35,519 bases of DNA from Mesorhizobium sp. M7A.F.Ca.US.006.01.1.1 (GTDB taxonomy: Bacteria; Pseudomonadota; Alphaproteobacteria; Rhizobiales; Rhizobiaceae), in contig NZ_RZQL01000037.1 of assembly GCF_003997935.1 (NCBI RefSeq), positions 1 to 35,519 of the forward strand. Reading direction: 5' to 3'. How positions within the stretch are numbered: position 1 is the stretch's first letter; the number at the start of each line of letters is the position of its first letter. Of this stretch, positions 8,907 through 17,706 are shown in pieces. Under the pieces are notes generated by a model that worked only from the letters and a program-made list of their open reading frames with translations, made no database searches and had not been told where the DNA came from. Both the position numbers and the translations under genes were made by a program.

Positions 8907-9734
8907 ATGACTCGATTTTCGCGCCTTGCGCCGATGGCAATCGGGCTGAGCGTCTGCTTGGCTGTTCACCCGGTCATGGCGGGGACTTTGGAAGACCTCT
9001 ACAGCTCGCAGACCATCGTCAACGGCAAGTACGAGAAGAACCGCCAGTCCGGCTTCAAGCGCTGCCTCGACGCGGTCCTAGTGCGGGTTTCCGGCGATCC
9101 GCGCCTGCCGGCGAAACCTGAAATGAAGGCATTGCGCGACAAGGCCGGCAGCTTCGTCGCCAGCTTTCACTACCGCGACCGCATGGAAGGCATTCCCAAC
9201 CATGACGACCAGGGCACGTACGATCGGCCCCACAATCTCTACTGCCAGTACAAGCCGGCTGAAATCGACCCGGTGCTGGCCTCGCTCGGCAGCAGGCCGT
9301 GGCTGACAGAGCGGCCGCGGCTGGCGGTGTTTTTGACGACCGAGCGCGGAACAATGCATTACGCGCTCGATGCCGATGACGATCGTGGCATGCCGATGCG
9401 CGAATCGTTCGGCAATGCCGCCGTACCGCTGGCCATGCAGGTGGCTTTTCTCACGGCGGCGCAGCTGTCGCAGGCCGGATTGGACGATCAGGCGCTTCGC
9501 AATGCCGACATGACGAAGCTCGACACACTGGCGAAGAAGGCCGGAGCCGACCAGGCGCTTTCCGGCAGTCTCGTCTGGAGCGACAAGGAACTGGGCTGGA
9601 TCGCCTATTGGCAGCTCAAGGCGGGCGACGAGACCTACCGCTGGCAGGTGCGCGGCGTCAATTTCGACGAGGCTTTCCGTATCGCCATCAGGGGCGCGGC
9701 ACAGATTCTGTCAGGCAATGGGCAACCCGAATAG
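8907..9734 (+). CDS. DUF2066 domain protein, exported
   Basis: A 275-aa protein with an N-terminal signal peptide (MTRFSRLAPMAIGLSVCLA, cleavage near VMAG), so it is likely periplasmic. The remainder matches the DUF2066 family in layout: an early TIVNGKYEKNRQSGFKRCLDAVLVRVSGDPRL segment and a C-terminal LSGSLVWSDKELGWIAYW region. Function is unknown. ATG 8907 follows the SD GGGACGA; a GTG at 8880 would put extra residues before the signal and is less likely. hemB begins 89 bp downstream on the same strand, so co-transcription is possible. Confidence 0.8.
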   Translation: MTRFSRLAPMAIGLSVCLAVHPVMAGTLEDLYSSQTIVNGKYEKNRQSGFKRCLDAVLVRVSGDPRLPAKPEMKALRDKAGSFVASFHYRDRMEGIPNHDDQGTYDRPHNLYCQYKPAEIDPVLASLGSRPWLTERPRLAVFLTTERGTMHYALDADDDRGMPMRESFGNAAVPLAMQVAFLTAAQLSQAGLDDQALRNADMTKLDTLAKKAGADQALSGSLVWSDKELGWIAYWQLKAGDETYRWQVRGVNFDEAFRIAIRGAAQILSGNGQPE

Positions 9735-9823
9735 ACCTCGACCGGATCACTGGCACAATCGTGCCGCATTGGTCAGCGGCGGGAGCTCGTGGTAAAAGCC
9801 TGCCCGAACGAGAGTATTTGGCG

Positions 9824-10855
<1,032 letters not shown>

Positions 10856-10891
10856 TTTCTCTTCCCGACGATGACCGGTCGCGGCGAGCCA

Positions 10892-10914
10892 ATGCCGACG
10901 ATCCGCCTCGGCAT
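10892..10914 (+). terminator. Possible weak hairpin after hemB
   Basis: ATGCCGA (10892-10898) pairs perfectly with TCGGCAT (10908-10914). No T-run follows, so it is a weak or rho-assisted signal at best. A second 5-bp stem GGGTC/GACCC lies near 10958-10970. Confidence 0.3.
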
Positions 10915-11015
10915 CCCTACCAGTTTTCCGACTCCTGGCCGGGGAATTCATGGCGAGGGTCGCTTGACCCGGAGCCTGGGCTTCGTTCGAGCTTGAAAAT
11001 ACCGCTTGCAATTCA

Positions 11016-11044
11016 CAATCAGTTTGCTACCAAATAACTGATTG
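11016..11044. promoter_or_regulatory. Palindromic operator candidate before the reductase gene
   Basis: CAATCAGTT (11016-11024) and AACTGATTG (11036-11044) form a perfect 9-bp inverted repeat with an 11-bp spacer. TTGCAA is also repeated directly at 11006 and 11042, each followed by nnnACAATC. The region is AT-rich compared with its surroundings and lies 32 bp before the start codon at 11076, so it overlaps the probable promoter. The cognate regulator is not adjacent. Confidence 0.55.
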
Positions 11045-11075
11045 CAAAATACAATCGGTTATCGAGGAGGCTCGC

Positions 11076-11723
11076 ATGTCCAAACTTCGCGTCAACGCTT
11101 TCACCCTCTCGCTCGACGGCTATGGCGCCGGTCCCGATCAGAATCTGCAAAATCCGCTCGGCGTCGGTGGGGGATCCTTGCACAAGTGGTTTGTCGACAC
11201 CCGCACCTTCCGCGAGATGGTGCTCGGACAAGATGGCGGCACCACCGACGTCAACGAGGCGTTCGCGGCGCGCAGCTTCGAAAATGTCGGCGCCTGGATC
11301 CTCGGCCGCAACATGTTCGGACCGATCCGCGGCGAATGGCGGGACGACAGCTGGAAGGGCTGGTGGGGCGACAACCCGCCCTATCATGTGCCGGTTTTCG
11401 TGCTCACCCATCACAAGCGGGAACCGATCGTCATGGAAGGCGGCACGACCTTCCATTTTGTCACCGACGGCATCCATTCGGCGCTCGAACAGGCAAGAGC
11501 GGGCGCTGGCGGCAAGGACGTGCGGGTCGGCGGCGGTGTCGCCACCATCCGGCAATATCTGCAGGAAAAACTGATCGACGAGATGCATCTGGCGATCGCG
11601 CCGGTGCTGCTGGGCACGGGCGAGAACCTTTTCGCCGGCCTGGACATGTTGAAGCTTGGCTATCAATGCACAGAGCAGGTGGCGACGCCGCTCGCCACGC
11701 ATGTGGTCATCAAGCGGGCGTAG
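11076..11723 (+). CDS. RibD C-terminal/dihydrofolate reductase-like protein
   Basis: A 215-aa single-domain protein of the RibD_C (DHFR-fold) family, predicted NADPH-dependent. Visible features are the N-terminal strand and substrate loop (VNAFTLSLDGYGAG), the NADPH-binding segment GAWILGRNMFGPI, and the C-terminal GGVATIRQYLQEKLIDEMHLAIAPVLLGTGENLF block. It lacks the deaminase half of RibD, so it is not the riboflavin enzyme. Family members are often regulator-linked reductases of unknown substrate. The SD is very strong (GAGGAG, 11065-11070). An upstream palindrome suggests specific control. Confidence 0.85.
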   Translation: MSKLRVNAFTLSLDGYGAGPDQNLQNPLGVGGGSLHKWFVDTRTFREMVLGQDGGTTDVNEAFAARSFENVGAWILGRNMFGPIRGEWRDDSWKGWWGDNPPYHVPVFVLTHHKREPIVMEGGTTFHFVTDGIHSALEQARAGAGGKDVRVGGGVATIRQYLQEKLIDEMHLAIAPVLLGTGENLFAGLDMLKLGYQCTEQVATPLATHVVIKRA

Positions 11724-11733
11724 GTGGAGAGCC

Positions 11734-11757
11734 AATCTCCCCCACGAGGGGGGGATT
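11734..11757. terminator. Palindrome between convergent genes, fragment of a repeat
   Basis: AATCTCCCCC and GGGGGGGATT face each other around ACGA, a near-perfect inverted repeat. It lies between the convergent reductase (stop 11723) and ppk2 (stop 11773), where it may end both transcripts. The sequence closely resembles the outer tip of the repeat at 26396-26548 (AATCTCCCCC..GGGGGAGATT), so it is probably a decayed or minimal copy. Confidence 0.55.
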
Positions 11758-11772
11758 GCAGCTTCGTCTATC

Positions 11773-12693
11773 TCAATACTTCTCCGGCACGTAGAGCTCG
11801 CGCGGCAGCACCTGGCGCTCGTATTCGGGGTTGAAGACGCGCTCCGGCAAAGTGATCTCCTCGTGCGGCACTTCCTCGTAAGGCAACTGCTTGAGCAGGT
11901 GGTCGATGCAGTTCAGCCGCGCGCGCTTCTTGTCGTTGCCCTCGACGATGAACCAGGGCGCTTCCGGGATGTTGGTGCGGGCGAAGGTCTCTTCCTTGGC
12001 CTTGGTGTACTGCTCCCAGCGCACGCGCGATTGCAGGTCCATAGGCGACAGTTTCCACTGCTTCATCGGATCATGGATGCGCATCAGGAAGCGCATCTGC
12101 TGTTCCTCGTCGGTGATCGAGAACCAGTATTTGACCACGGTGATGCCCGAGCGGACCAGCATGCGCTCGAATTCCGGCACGTCGTGGAAGAATTCTTCGA
12201 CTTGATCGGGCTGGGCAAAACCCATCACCCGCTCGACGCCCGAGCGGTTGTACCAGGAGCGGTCGAACAGCACGATCTCGCCGCCGGCCGGAAGATGCGG
12301 GACATAGCGCTGGAAATACCATTGCGACTTTTCGCGCTCGGTCGGTGCCGGCAGTGCCACGACGCGGCAGATGCGCGGGTTGAGGCGCTGGGTGATGCGC
12401 TTGATGACACCGCCCTTGCCGGCCGAATCGCGTCCCTCGAAGATCACCACCAGCTTCTTCTTGTGGTAGGCGACCCAGGACTGCAGCTTGATCAATTCGG
12501 ACTGCAGGGCGATCAGGTCGCGAAAATACTGCATGCGATCGATCGAAGGCGGATGCGAGTTCTTGTAGATCTTGGCGATCTCCATCGACAGCGCCGGCTC
12601 CGACATTTCGAGCTCATAGTCTTCGTCAAGCGTGTCGGCGAGCTCGGCTTCAAGCCAATCCCTGGCCGGAGAATTCTGTTTTAGCTCGGTCAT
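11773..12693 (-). CDS. ppk2: Polyphosphate kinase 2
   Basis: Transfers phosphate between polyphosphate and nucleotides, mostly driving NDP to NTP at the expense of polyphosphate; cytoplasmic, 306 aa. Walker A is FEGRDSAGKGG (about 85-95), Walker B is VLFDRSWYNRSGVE (about 141-154), and a lid region follows (MGFAQPDQVEEFFHDVPEFERML). It contains a single PPK2 domain, so it is a class I-type enzyme of normal length. Start ATG 12693; the longer frame to 12771 has no SD. The nucleotide preference (GDP or ADP) and the net direction cannot be read from the sequence. It stands alone between a convergent reductase and a divergent aldo-keto reductase. Confidence 0.94.
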   Translation of the reverse strand: MTELKQNSPARDWLEAELADTLDEDYELEMSEPALSMEIAKIYKNSHPPSIDRMQYFRDLIALQSELIKLQSWVAYHKKKLVVIFEGRDSAGKGGVIKRITQRLNPRICRVVALPAPTEREKSQWYFQRYVPHLPAGGEIVLFDRSWYNRSGVERVMGFAQPDQVEEFFHDVPEFERMLVRSGITVVKYWFSITDEEQQMRFLMRIHDPMKQWKLSPMDLQSRVRWEQYTKAKEETFARTNIPEAPWFIVEGNDKKRARLNCIDHLLKQLPYEEVPHEEITLPERVFNPEYERQVLPRELYVPEKY

Positions 12694-12974
12694 TATCGGC
12701 TGCTCCACTTGCAAGCTCTGTCGATCCACGTCCGGCGCCCCAAACTCCCGGCTTGCGGCCCGGCACGGCAACTACCTGAGCCGACTTCAATATAGGCCTG
12801 CAATGACGGTTTTATTGCAGCCCGAGCGTGATCTCCGCCGCTGCCAATCCCGCCAGGCATGATCGATCCGGCGTCCTGGCATGCAGACACGTCGCCCAAA
12901 TTGTCCTACAAATAGCGGCTACATTCGGCGCGCCCTCCCCAGCCCCCCTTCCCAACGCAATCGCGAGGACTGAC

Positions 12975-14018
12975 ATGGAATACCGCACTCTCGGCCGTTC
13001 CGGCCTGAAGGTTTCGACACTGACCATGGGGACCATGACGTTCGGTGGTGCCGGCGCGTTTTCGGCTGTCGGCAAGACCGACCTCGACGAGGCGCGCCGG
13101 ATGATCGACCTCTGCATCGACGCCGGCATCAATGTCATCGACACCGCCAATGTCTATTCGAACGGCATTTCGGAAGAAATCATCGGCGAAGCGCTCGGCG
13201 GCAAGCGCAAGGGCGACGTGCTGATCGCCTCCAAGGCACGGATGCGGATCGGCAAAGGTCCGAACGATGAAGGCCTGTCACGCCATCACCTGATCCGCGA
13301 ATGCGAGAAGAGCCTGAAGCGGCTCAAGACCGACGTCATCGACATCTATTTCCTGCACGAGTGGGATGGCGTGACACCGCTGGAGGAAACCATCGGCGCG
13401 CTCGACACGCTGGTTGCCCAGGGCAAGATCCGCTATGTCGGCTGCTCCAACTACTCCGGCTGGCAGGTGATGAAGGCGCTCGGCATCAGCGACAGCCATC
13501 ATCAGCCACGCTTCGTCACGCAGCAGATCCATTACACGCTGGAAGCGCGCGAAGCGGAGTACGAACTGCTGCCGATTTCCGTCGACCAGGGGTTGGGCGT
13601 TCTGGTCTGGAGCCCGCTAGCCGGCGGATTGCTGTCCGGCAAATACCGCCGCGACAGCCCCACCGCCCGCCAACTCGCGGGCTGGTCGGAACCACCGATC
13701 CGCGACGAGGACCGGCTGTGGCGGATCGTCGATGTGCTTGTGGAGATCGGCGCGCAGCGCGGCGTGTCGGCAGCGCAGGTGGCGCTGGGCTGGCTGCTTG
13801 GCCGGCCGTCCATCAGTTCCCTGGTGATCGGCGGCAGGACGGAAACGCAGTTCCGGGATAACATCGCTGCGGCAAGCCTGGTGCTTTCCGGCGAGGAGCG
13901 CGAGCGCCTCGACGCGGTCAGCCGGCCGCCCTTGCTCTATCCCTACTGGCACCAGCAGCTGACGGCAAAGGACCGTTTTGGTGCCGCCGATCTGGTGATT
14001 GACCGAAGCGGCATCTGA
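12975..14018 (+). CDS. Aldo/keto reductase
   Basis: NADPH-dependent oxidoreductase with a TIM-barrel fold; 347 aa, cytoplasmic. The catalytic tetrad is complete: Asp56 and Tyr61 (VIDTANVYSNG), Lys87 (LIASKAR) and His128 (IYFLHEWD). The C-terminal NADPH-binding part is SSLVIGGRTETQFRDNIAA. It resembles the AKR family around YajO or the Kvbeta-like group. ATG 12975 has the SD GAGGAC; the upstream extension to 12828 is not conserved-looking. Substrate unknown. Confidence 0.92.
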   Translation: MEYRTLGRSGLKVSTLTMGTMTFGGAGAFSAVGKTDLDEARRMIDLCIDAGINVIDTANVYSNGISEEIIGEALGGKRKGDVLIASKARMRIGKGPNDEGLSRHHLIRECEKSLKRLKTDVIDIYFLHEWDGVTPLEETIGALDTLVAQGKIRYVGCSNYSGWQVMKALGISDSHHQPRFVTQQIHYTLEAREAEYELLPISVDQGLGVLVWSPLAGGLLSGKYRRDSPTARQLAGWSEPPIRDEDRLWRIVDVLVEIGAQRGVSAAQVALGWLLGRPSISSLVIGGRTETQFRDNIAAASLVLSGEERERLDAVSRPPLLYPYWHQQLTAKDRFGAADLVIDRSGI

Positions 14019-14194
14019 TCGGCAAATCGATGGCGATAGCTATCGGCCGCCGCAATGATGGGCGTGGCCCTTCATTGCGACGCGCATCTTGCAAGCCTGG
14101 CCATCATCGACGCACTATCGCTTCAGCTGTTGTGTTTGACGGCTAATGCTCCTAGGCAGGACCAGAGCCGCGAGGCAGTGAAAAAGGAGCCGAT

Positions 14195-14347
14195 ATGGCG
14201 CGACCACCGAACTACGATCAGGAACGCAAGGAACGCGACCGCCAGAAGGCGGCCAAGAAGGCCGAGAAGCTGGCAGCCAAGGTTGCAGCGAGGGAACGTT
14301 CGAAGCCCGAAGACGAGACTGAAGCCGAAACCGAAACGGCAAAGTGA
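14195..14347 (+). CDS. 50-residue highly charged microprotein
   Basis: ATG 14195 is preceded by a strong SD (AAAAAGGAGC, 14181-14190) and opens a 50-codon frame to TGA 14345-14347. The protein starts MARPPNYDQERKERDRQKAA, continues as a Lys/Ala/Arg-rich helix and ends in an acidic, Thr-rich tail (EDETEAETETAK). It has no Cys or Trp and no membrane segment, so it is probably an extended helix or coiled coil. A perfect 9-bp stem-loop follows 7 bp after the stop. I do not know a function. Good SD, start, stop and terminator-like context support a real gene. Confidence 0.72.
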   Translation: MARPPNYDQERKERDRQKAAKKAEKLAAKVAARERSKPEDETEAETETAK

Positions 14348-14353
14348 CGGCAA

Positions 14354-14375
14354 ACGGCCCGCAGATGCGGGCCGT
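14354..14375. terminator. Perfect 9-bp stem-loop after the microprotein gene
   Basis: ACGGCCCGC (14354-14362), loop AGAT, GCGGGCCGT (14367-14375). There is no plus-strand T-run, while TTTG follows on the minus strand. It lies between the microprotein gene (+) and DUF982 (-), so it may serve both as a terminator or 3'-end stabiliser. Confidence 0.6.
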
Positions 14376-14413
14376 GCCTCAATCCAGATTGCCGCCCCAA
14401 ATGTCGGCTTGTG

Positions 14414-14674
14414 TCAGGCGGGCGCCTTGTCGCTGACGAACACGTCCACTTCGCGTGCTGCCGCGATAAAGGCGCGCCTGGCGTTCATCGCCGGCTTGTC
14501 GCCGGCGAGTGCGTCATGGCAGGCCTGCAGGGCCGCGCGATGCTTGGGGCTGCGCTTGCCGGGCCAGCTGTTGAGGAGGTAGTCGGAAGCCTCACGCGCC
14601 GTGCGCAAGAGCTGAGTGCTTCCCGCCGCGACTGACTTCACAGTCACAGGTGTTTCAAATCGGTTGTTTTCCAT
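14414..14674 (-). CDS. DUF982 domain protein
   Basis: Small soluble protein (86 aa) of the DUF982 family, abundant in rhizobia. Family features are the SVAAGSTQLLRTAREASDYLLNSWPGKR stretch and the later ALQACHDALAGDKPAMNARRAFIAAAREVDV helix pair. Function unknown. ATG 14674 is preceded by the SD AAGGAGCGG. It is convergent with the microprotein gene. Confidence 0.85.
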   Translation of the reverse strand: MENNRFETPVTVKSVAAGSTQLLRTAREASDYLLNSWPGKRSPKHRAALQACHDALAGDKPAMNARRAFIAAAREVDVFVSDKAPA

Positions 14675-14693
14675 GGCCGCTCCTTACGCCATC

Positions 14694-14737
14694 GGCGTCT
14701 GCGAAGCGAGGCGAAAGTGCGCATACGTCCAGACGCC
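14694..14737. other. Long-loop inverted repeat between DUF982 and GntR genes
   Basis: GGCGTCTG (14694-14701) and CAGACGCC (14730-14737) are perfect inverted arms with a 28-nt purine-rich spacer. It lies between the GntR stop (14761) and the DUF982 start (14674), both minus strand. It may be a weak terminator for the GntR gene or a DUF982 operator. Confidence 0.35.
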
Positions 14738-14760
14738 GCTTTGCGCCCCTTCATCCGCCT

Positions 14761-15426
14761 TTAAGCAGCAACGACGGCAAAGCCTCTGGCGCGAAGACCG
14801 CGCCGATCGTTGGCGAGCGACGTCACCAGTCGGTCGCGGCTGCCGACGATGTGGCCTGACAGCAGGCGCGCGGCTTCATCGGCGTCGCCAAGGCGTGCCG
14901 CCGCCAGTATGGCGCGATGTTCGGCCCAGGCGCGGCTGAGGGCCGCTTCGTCGCGAACCTCGAGCCAGCGCGCCCGCGATAGGCGCGTCATGGCATCGCG
15001 CACCGCCCGGAACAGGAATTCATTGCCCGACAGACGCGCCAGTTCGATGTGAAAATCCATGCCGACGCGATGCCATTCCTCGCGCGGCGTGTCGTTGTCG
15101 CAGGACTCGAGCATCGCCTCGATGACATCGACGCCGCTCCGGTCCGCCAGGCCGCATGTCAGCCGAAGTGCCGCAACCTCGACCGCCTCCCTGTAGACGG
15201 CGATCTGCTCGAGTTCAGCCAGATTGATCGGCGACACCGTCCAGCCGCGCCCGTCCCTACCGACCAGCCCCTCGGTCTCGAGCCGCAGCAGTGCTGCCCG
15301 GACCGGGGTTCGCGATGCACCGAAACGGCTCTCGATCCAGCGCTCGGTCAGCTTCTCGCCGGGACCGATCTCGAGGCCAAGGATCATCTGCCGAAGCTGT
15401 TTTTCGACGCTCTGCATCTGCGACAT
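14761..15426 (-). CDS. GntR-family (FCD/FadR-like) transcriptional regulator
   Basis: DNA-binding repressor or activator of 221 aa. The N-terminal wHTH covers about 10-65 (GPGEKLTERWIESRFGASRTPVRAALLRLETEGLVGRDG), and the C-terminal FCD ligand domain about 75-210, with the metal-site pattern including DFHIELARLSGN and H residues in the AEHRAILAA helix. ATG 15426 has the SD AGGTGG 8 nt upstream; GTG 15438 is a poorer choice. It is divergent from an MFS exporter whose intergenic region carries repeated TGGTATCC sites, so it most likely controls that transporter and itself. Ligand unknown. Confidence 0.9.
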   Translation of the reverse strand: MSQMQSVEKQLRQMILGLEIGPGEKLTERWIESRFGASRTPVRAALLRLETEGLVGRDGRGWTVSPINLAELEQIAVYREAVEVAALRLTCGLADRSGVDVIEAMLESCDNDTPREEWHRVGMDFHIELARLSGNEFLFRAVRDAMTRLSRARWLEVRDEAALSRAWAEHRAILAAARLGDADEAARLLSGHIVGSRDRLVTSLANDRRGLRARGFAVVAA

Positions 15427-15529
15427 TGTCGTTTCCACCTTTTGGTCGTTTGCTGGCGATCGTCTTGCCGATCACGTTCGACAGGCTGCATTGACAGCGG
15501 CCAAGCTTGCGTCCATGACGTGCACCATC

Positions 15530-15551
15530 TTGGTATCCCAAACTGGTATCC
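15530..15551. promoter_or_regulatory. Putative GntR operator repeats
   Basis: TTGGTATCCCAA (15530-15541) is a near-palindrome, and TGGTATCC repeats 13 bp later (15544-15551). GntR/FCD regulators typically bind TGGTnnnACCA-like sites. The location, 45 bp before the MFS start and about 105 bp before the gntR start, fits an operator for the divergent pair. Confidence 0.5.
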
Positions 15552-15595
15552 GCAGCAACCATCGATAAAAGAGTTGCTGGGACAGGACATATGAC

Positions 15596-16855
15596 ATGCA
15601 GCAGAGCGCGCTCCCGGCCACCGACAGCACCTACAACATCCACTGGCGGCGCAATCTGTTCGTGTGCTTTGCCGGGTCGTTCTCGACGCTTGTCGCCATG
15701 ACGCTGCTTTTGCCGTTCCTGCCGCTCTATATCGAGCAGCTCGGCGCCGAGGGCCACGCGGCGATCGTGCAATGGTCGGGGATCGCCTATGGCGCGACGT
15801 TCTTCGCGGCGGCGCTGGTGGCGCCGCTCTGGGGACGTCTCGGCGACCGCTACGGCCGCAAGGTGATGCTGGTTCGCGCCAGCTTCGGCATGGCCATATG
15901 CATGTCGCTGACCGGCATGGTGCAGACGGTCTGGCAACTGGTGCTGCTGCGGCTGCTGATCGGTTTTGCCGGCGGCTATTCCTCGGGATCGACCATCCTC
16001 GTCGCCATGCAGACACCGAAGGAGCGTTCCGGCTGGGCGTTGGGCCTGCTGTCGGCCGGCATCACGGGCGGGGCTCTGGTCGGCCCGCTGGTTGGCGGCG
16101 CCCTACCGCCGCTGATCGGCATCCGCGCCACCTTCCTCTTGTCCGGCGGTGTCATCTTCCTGGCGTTCCTGGCGACCACGTTTCTGATCAAGGAGAATCC
16201 CCGGCCGAAAACAGCAGACGCCGCGTCGAAGCAGAAGCCGAAAGGTGGCTGGGAACAAATCCCCGACAAGCGGCCTGTCGTCGCCATGCTGGCGACCGGC
16301 ATGCTGTTGAGTTTTGGCACCATGTCGATCGAGCCGATCATCACCGTCTATGTGCAGCAGCTCATCGAGGACCAGAGCCGCGTCACGCTGATTTCAGGCC
16401 TCGTCATGTCGGCGGCCGCCCTTGGCGCCATCCTGTCGGCTTCGCGCCTTGGCAAGCTCGCCGACCGCATCGGCCACTGGAACGTCATCATCGGCGCGCT
16501 TGCCGTCTCGGCGCTGCTGCTGATCCCGCAGGCCTTCGTCACAGAAAGCTGGCAACTCATCGCCCTGCGCTTCCTGATGGGCCTGGCGCTGGGCGGGCTG
16601 TTGCCCTGCATCACCAGCGTGATCCGCCACAATGTCCCCGATGGGGTCGGCGGCAATGTGCTCGGATTGTCGATTTCCGCCCAATATGTCGGGCAAGTCG
16701 CCGGCCCTTTGCTGGGCGGCTTTGCCGGTGGCCATTTCGGCATGCGCTCGGTGTTTCTGGGCACATCCGTCTTGATGGTCGGGGGCGCGGTGTATAACTG
16801 GCTGGCACAGTCGCGCCGCGAGCAGGACATGCTTGCCAACCCCGGCAAGCCCTGA
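15596..16855 (+). CDS. MFS efflux transporter (DHA1-like)
   Basis: Inner-membrane major facilitator of 419 aa with 12 predicted helices. The conserved loop 2-3 motif is GRLGDRYGRKVML (about 80-92), with a counterpart GKLADRIGHW in the second half. The central cytoplasmic loop is at about 205-225 (KENPRPKTADAASKQKPKGG). Motif C-like glycines in helix 5 (SAGITGGALVGPLVGG) point to a drug/H+ antiporter. SD GGGACAGGA lies upstream of ATG 15596. It is divergent from a GntR regulator, so substrate-induced expression is likely; the substrate is unknown. Confidence 0.9.
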   Translation: MQQSALPATDSTYNIHWRRNLFVCFAGSFSTLVAMTLLLPFLPLYIEQLGAEGHAAIVQWSGIAYGATFFAAALVAPLWGRLGDRYGRKVMLVRASFGMAICMSLTGMVQTVWQLVLLRLLIGFAGGYSSGSTILVAMQTPKERSGWALGLLSAGITGGALVGPLVGGALPPLIGIRATFLLSGGVIFLAFLATTFLIKENPRPKTADAASKQKPKGGWEQIPDKRPVVAMLATGMLLSFGTMSIEPIITVYVQQLIEDQSRVTLISGLVMSAAALGAILSASRLGKLADRIGHWNVIIGALAVSALLLIPQAFVTESWQLIALRFLMGLALGGLLPCITSVIRHNVPDGVGGNVLGLSISAQYVGQVAGPLLGGFAGGHFGMRSVFLGTSVLMVGGAVYNWLAQSRREQDMLANPGKP

Positions 16856-16896
16856 CCGCGTCAGGCATATCCCTCTGACATCACGGAGCCACGGAC

Positions 16897-17271
16897 ATGA
16901 GCACGGCCGAGCAATTTTCCGGCACCAGCAGCCGTATCCTCGTCCTCGCCGGAGGCCTTTGTGGTGCGGCAGGCGTGGCACTGTCGGCCGCGGCGGCGCA
17001 TCTGGGCGGCGCCTTCGTCGGCACCGCCGCATCGTTCCTGCTGATGCATGCGCCGGTCTTCCTTGCCGCCGGACTGCTTGGCGCGAACCGGATCCTGCGC
17101 ATTGGCAGCCTGATCCTGCTGGTTGGGCTTCTGCTGTTTTGCGGCGATCTGCTGGCCCGCGATTTCATCGGGTCGCGGCTGTTCCCGCTGTCGGCGCCGA
17201 TCGGCGGCACCCTACTCATCGCCGGCTGGCTGGCGATCGCTGCCTCGGCGCTGGTGCGCGTGCGTTCCTGA
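16897..17271 (+). CDS. DUF423 family membrane protein
   Basis: A 124-aa protein with four transmembrane helices (about 13-33, 41-62, 67-86 and 98-120), the standard length and layout of DUF423 (YwdK-like) proteins. The AAAAHLGGAF segment at the first loop corresponds to the family's GAFGAH-like block. Function unknown. It lies 41 bp downstream of the MFS gene on the same strand and may be in its operon. A 6-bp hairpin overlaps the stop codon. Confidence 0.82.
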   Translation: MSTAEQFSGTSSRILVLAGGLCGAAGVALSAAAAHLGGAFVGTAASFLLMHAPVFLAAGLLGANRILRIGSLILLVGLLLFCGDLLARDFIGSRLFPLSAPIGGTLLIAGWLAIAASALVRVRS

Positions 17272-17285
17272 CGCCTCTGGGCGTC
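17270..17285 (+). terminator. Small hairpin overlapping the DUF423 stop
   Basis: GACGCC, loop TCTG, GGCGTC, beginning within the stop codon. No U-tract follows, so evidence as a terminator is weak. Confidence 0.3.
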
Positions 17286-17334
17286 CCTGCCCGATAAACA
17301 GACCCCCGCCTGTCAAACGTCGTTTGCCGAGCCG

Positions 17335-17481
17335 CTAGTCCTGCCGGGGCTCGGGCTGGATGAGCAATTCGCGATTGCGCCGCCGCCTTGCCAACCGACG
17401 CCGCTCCGGCCGTTCGGAAGCCGGCGCGATGCCCCAATAGTTGCGATAGATGTCTTCAAATAGATAGCTTACGGGATGCAT
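17335..17481 (-). CDS. Microprotein A, MHPVxxLFEDIYRNxWG family
   Basis: A 48-residue protein beginning MHPVSYLFEDIYRNYWGI, then an Arg-rich middle (PERRRLARRRRNRELL) and the end IQPEPRQD. ATG 17481 has a strong SD (AAGGAG) 9 nt upstream, preceded 21 nt before the start by a LacI-type operator. The N-terminal 17 residues are nearly the same as in microprotein B 60 bp upstream on the same strand, so the two arose by duplication; the C-terminal halves diverged but both are basic. No transmembrane helix. I do not recognise the family or its function. The conserved aromatic/acidic N-terminus could dock to a partner, and the basic part could bind nucleic acid or membrane (inference). Confidence 0.75.
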   Translation of the reverse strand: MHPVSYLFEDIYRNYWGIAPASERPERRRLARRRRNRELLIQPEPRQD

Positions 17482-17502
17482 GATGCGCACTCCTTTCAGT
17501 GC

Positions 17503-17516
17503 TTGAATCGATCCAA
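17503..17516. promoter_or_regulatory. LacI-type operator 1 (before microprotein A)
   Basis: TTGAATCGATCCAA, a 14-bp near-palindrome with the central CG typical of LacI-family operators. It ends 21 nt before the microprotein A start, next to its SD, so a bound repressor would sit over the 5' end of the transcript. Confidence 0.75.
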
Positions 17517-17542
17517 TCGATGGGCGCGAAAAACCGCCCCGA

Positions 17543-17686
17543 TCAGCTCCGCTTGCGCTCCACAAGGAACCGCAGCTCGCGGACCCATGGACCGGCTTTG
17601 CCACGACGCCTCTGCGTGGCGGCGTTGGACGAAACGCCCCAGTCGTTGCGGTAAATGTCTTCGAACAGAAAATTCACGGGATGCAT
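17543..17686 (-). CDS. Microprotein B, MHPVxxLFEDIYRNxWG family
   Basis: A 47-residue protein: MHPVNFLFEDIYRNDWGV, then SSNAATQRRRGKAGPW and a basic end VRELRFLVERKRS. ATG 17686 has the SD CAGGGAG, and an operator ends 20 nt before the start, the same spacing as for microprotein A. A and B share 13 of the first 17 residues exactly, with conservative changes (S/N, Y/F, I/V nearby). No signal peptide or membrane helix. Function unknown. The pair is divergent from the LacI-family gene at 17840, which probably controls it. Confidence 0.75.
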   Translation of the reverse strand: MHPVNFLFEDIYRNDWGVSSNAATQRRRGKAGPWVRELRFLVERKRS

Positions 17687-17706
17687 GACACAACTCCCTG
17701 CTTGGT

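Noticed and set aside
9608..9823. N-terminal extension of hemB
   Set aside because: It overlaps the DUF2066 gene in another frame and lacks family similarity; ATG 9824 gives the normal length.
14055..14582. 175-codon plus-strand frame covering the microprotein region
   Set aside because: It overlaps the better supported 14195-14347 frame (strong SD) and the DUF982 gene on the other strand.
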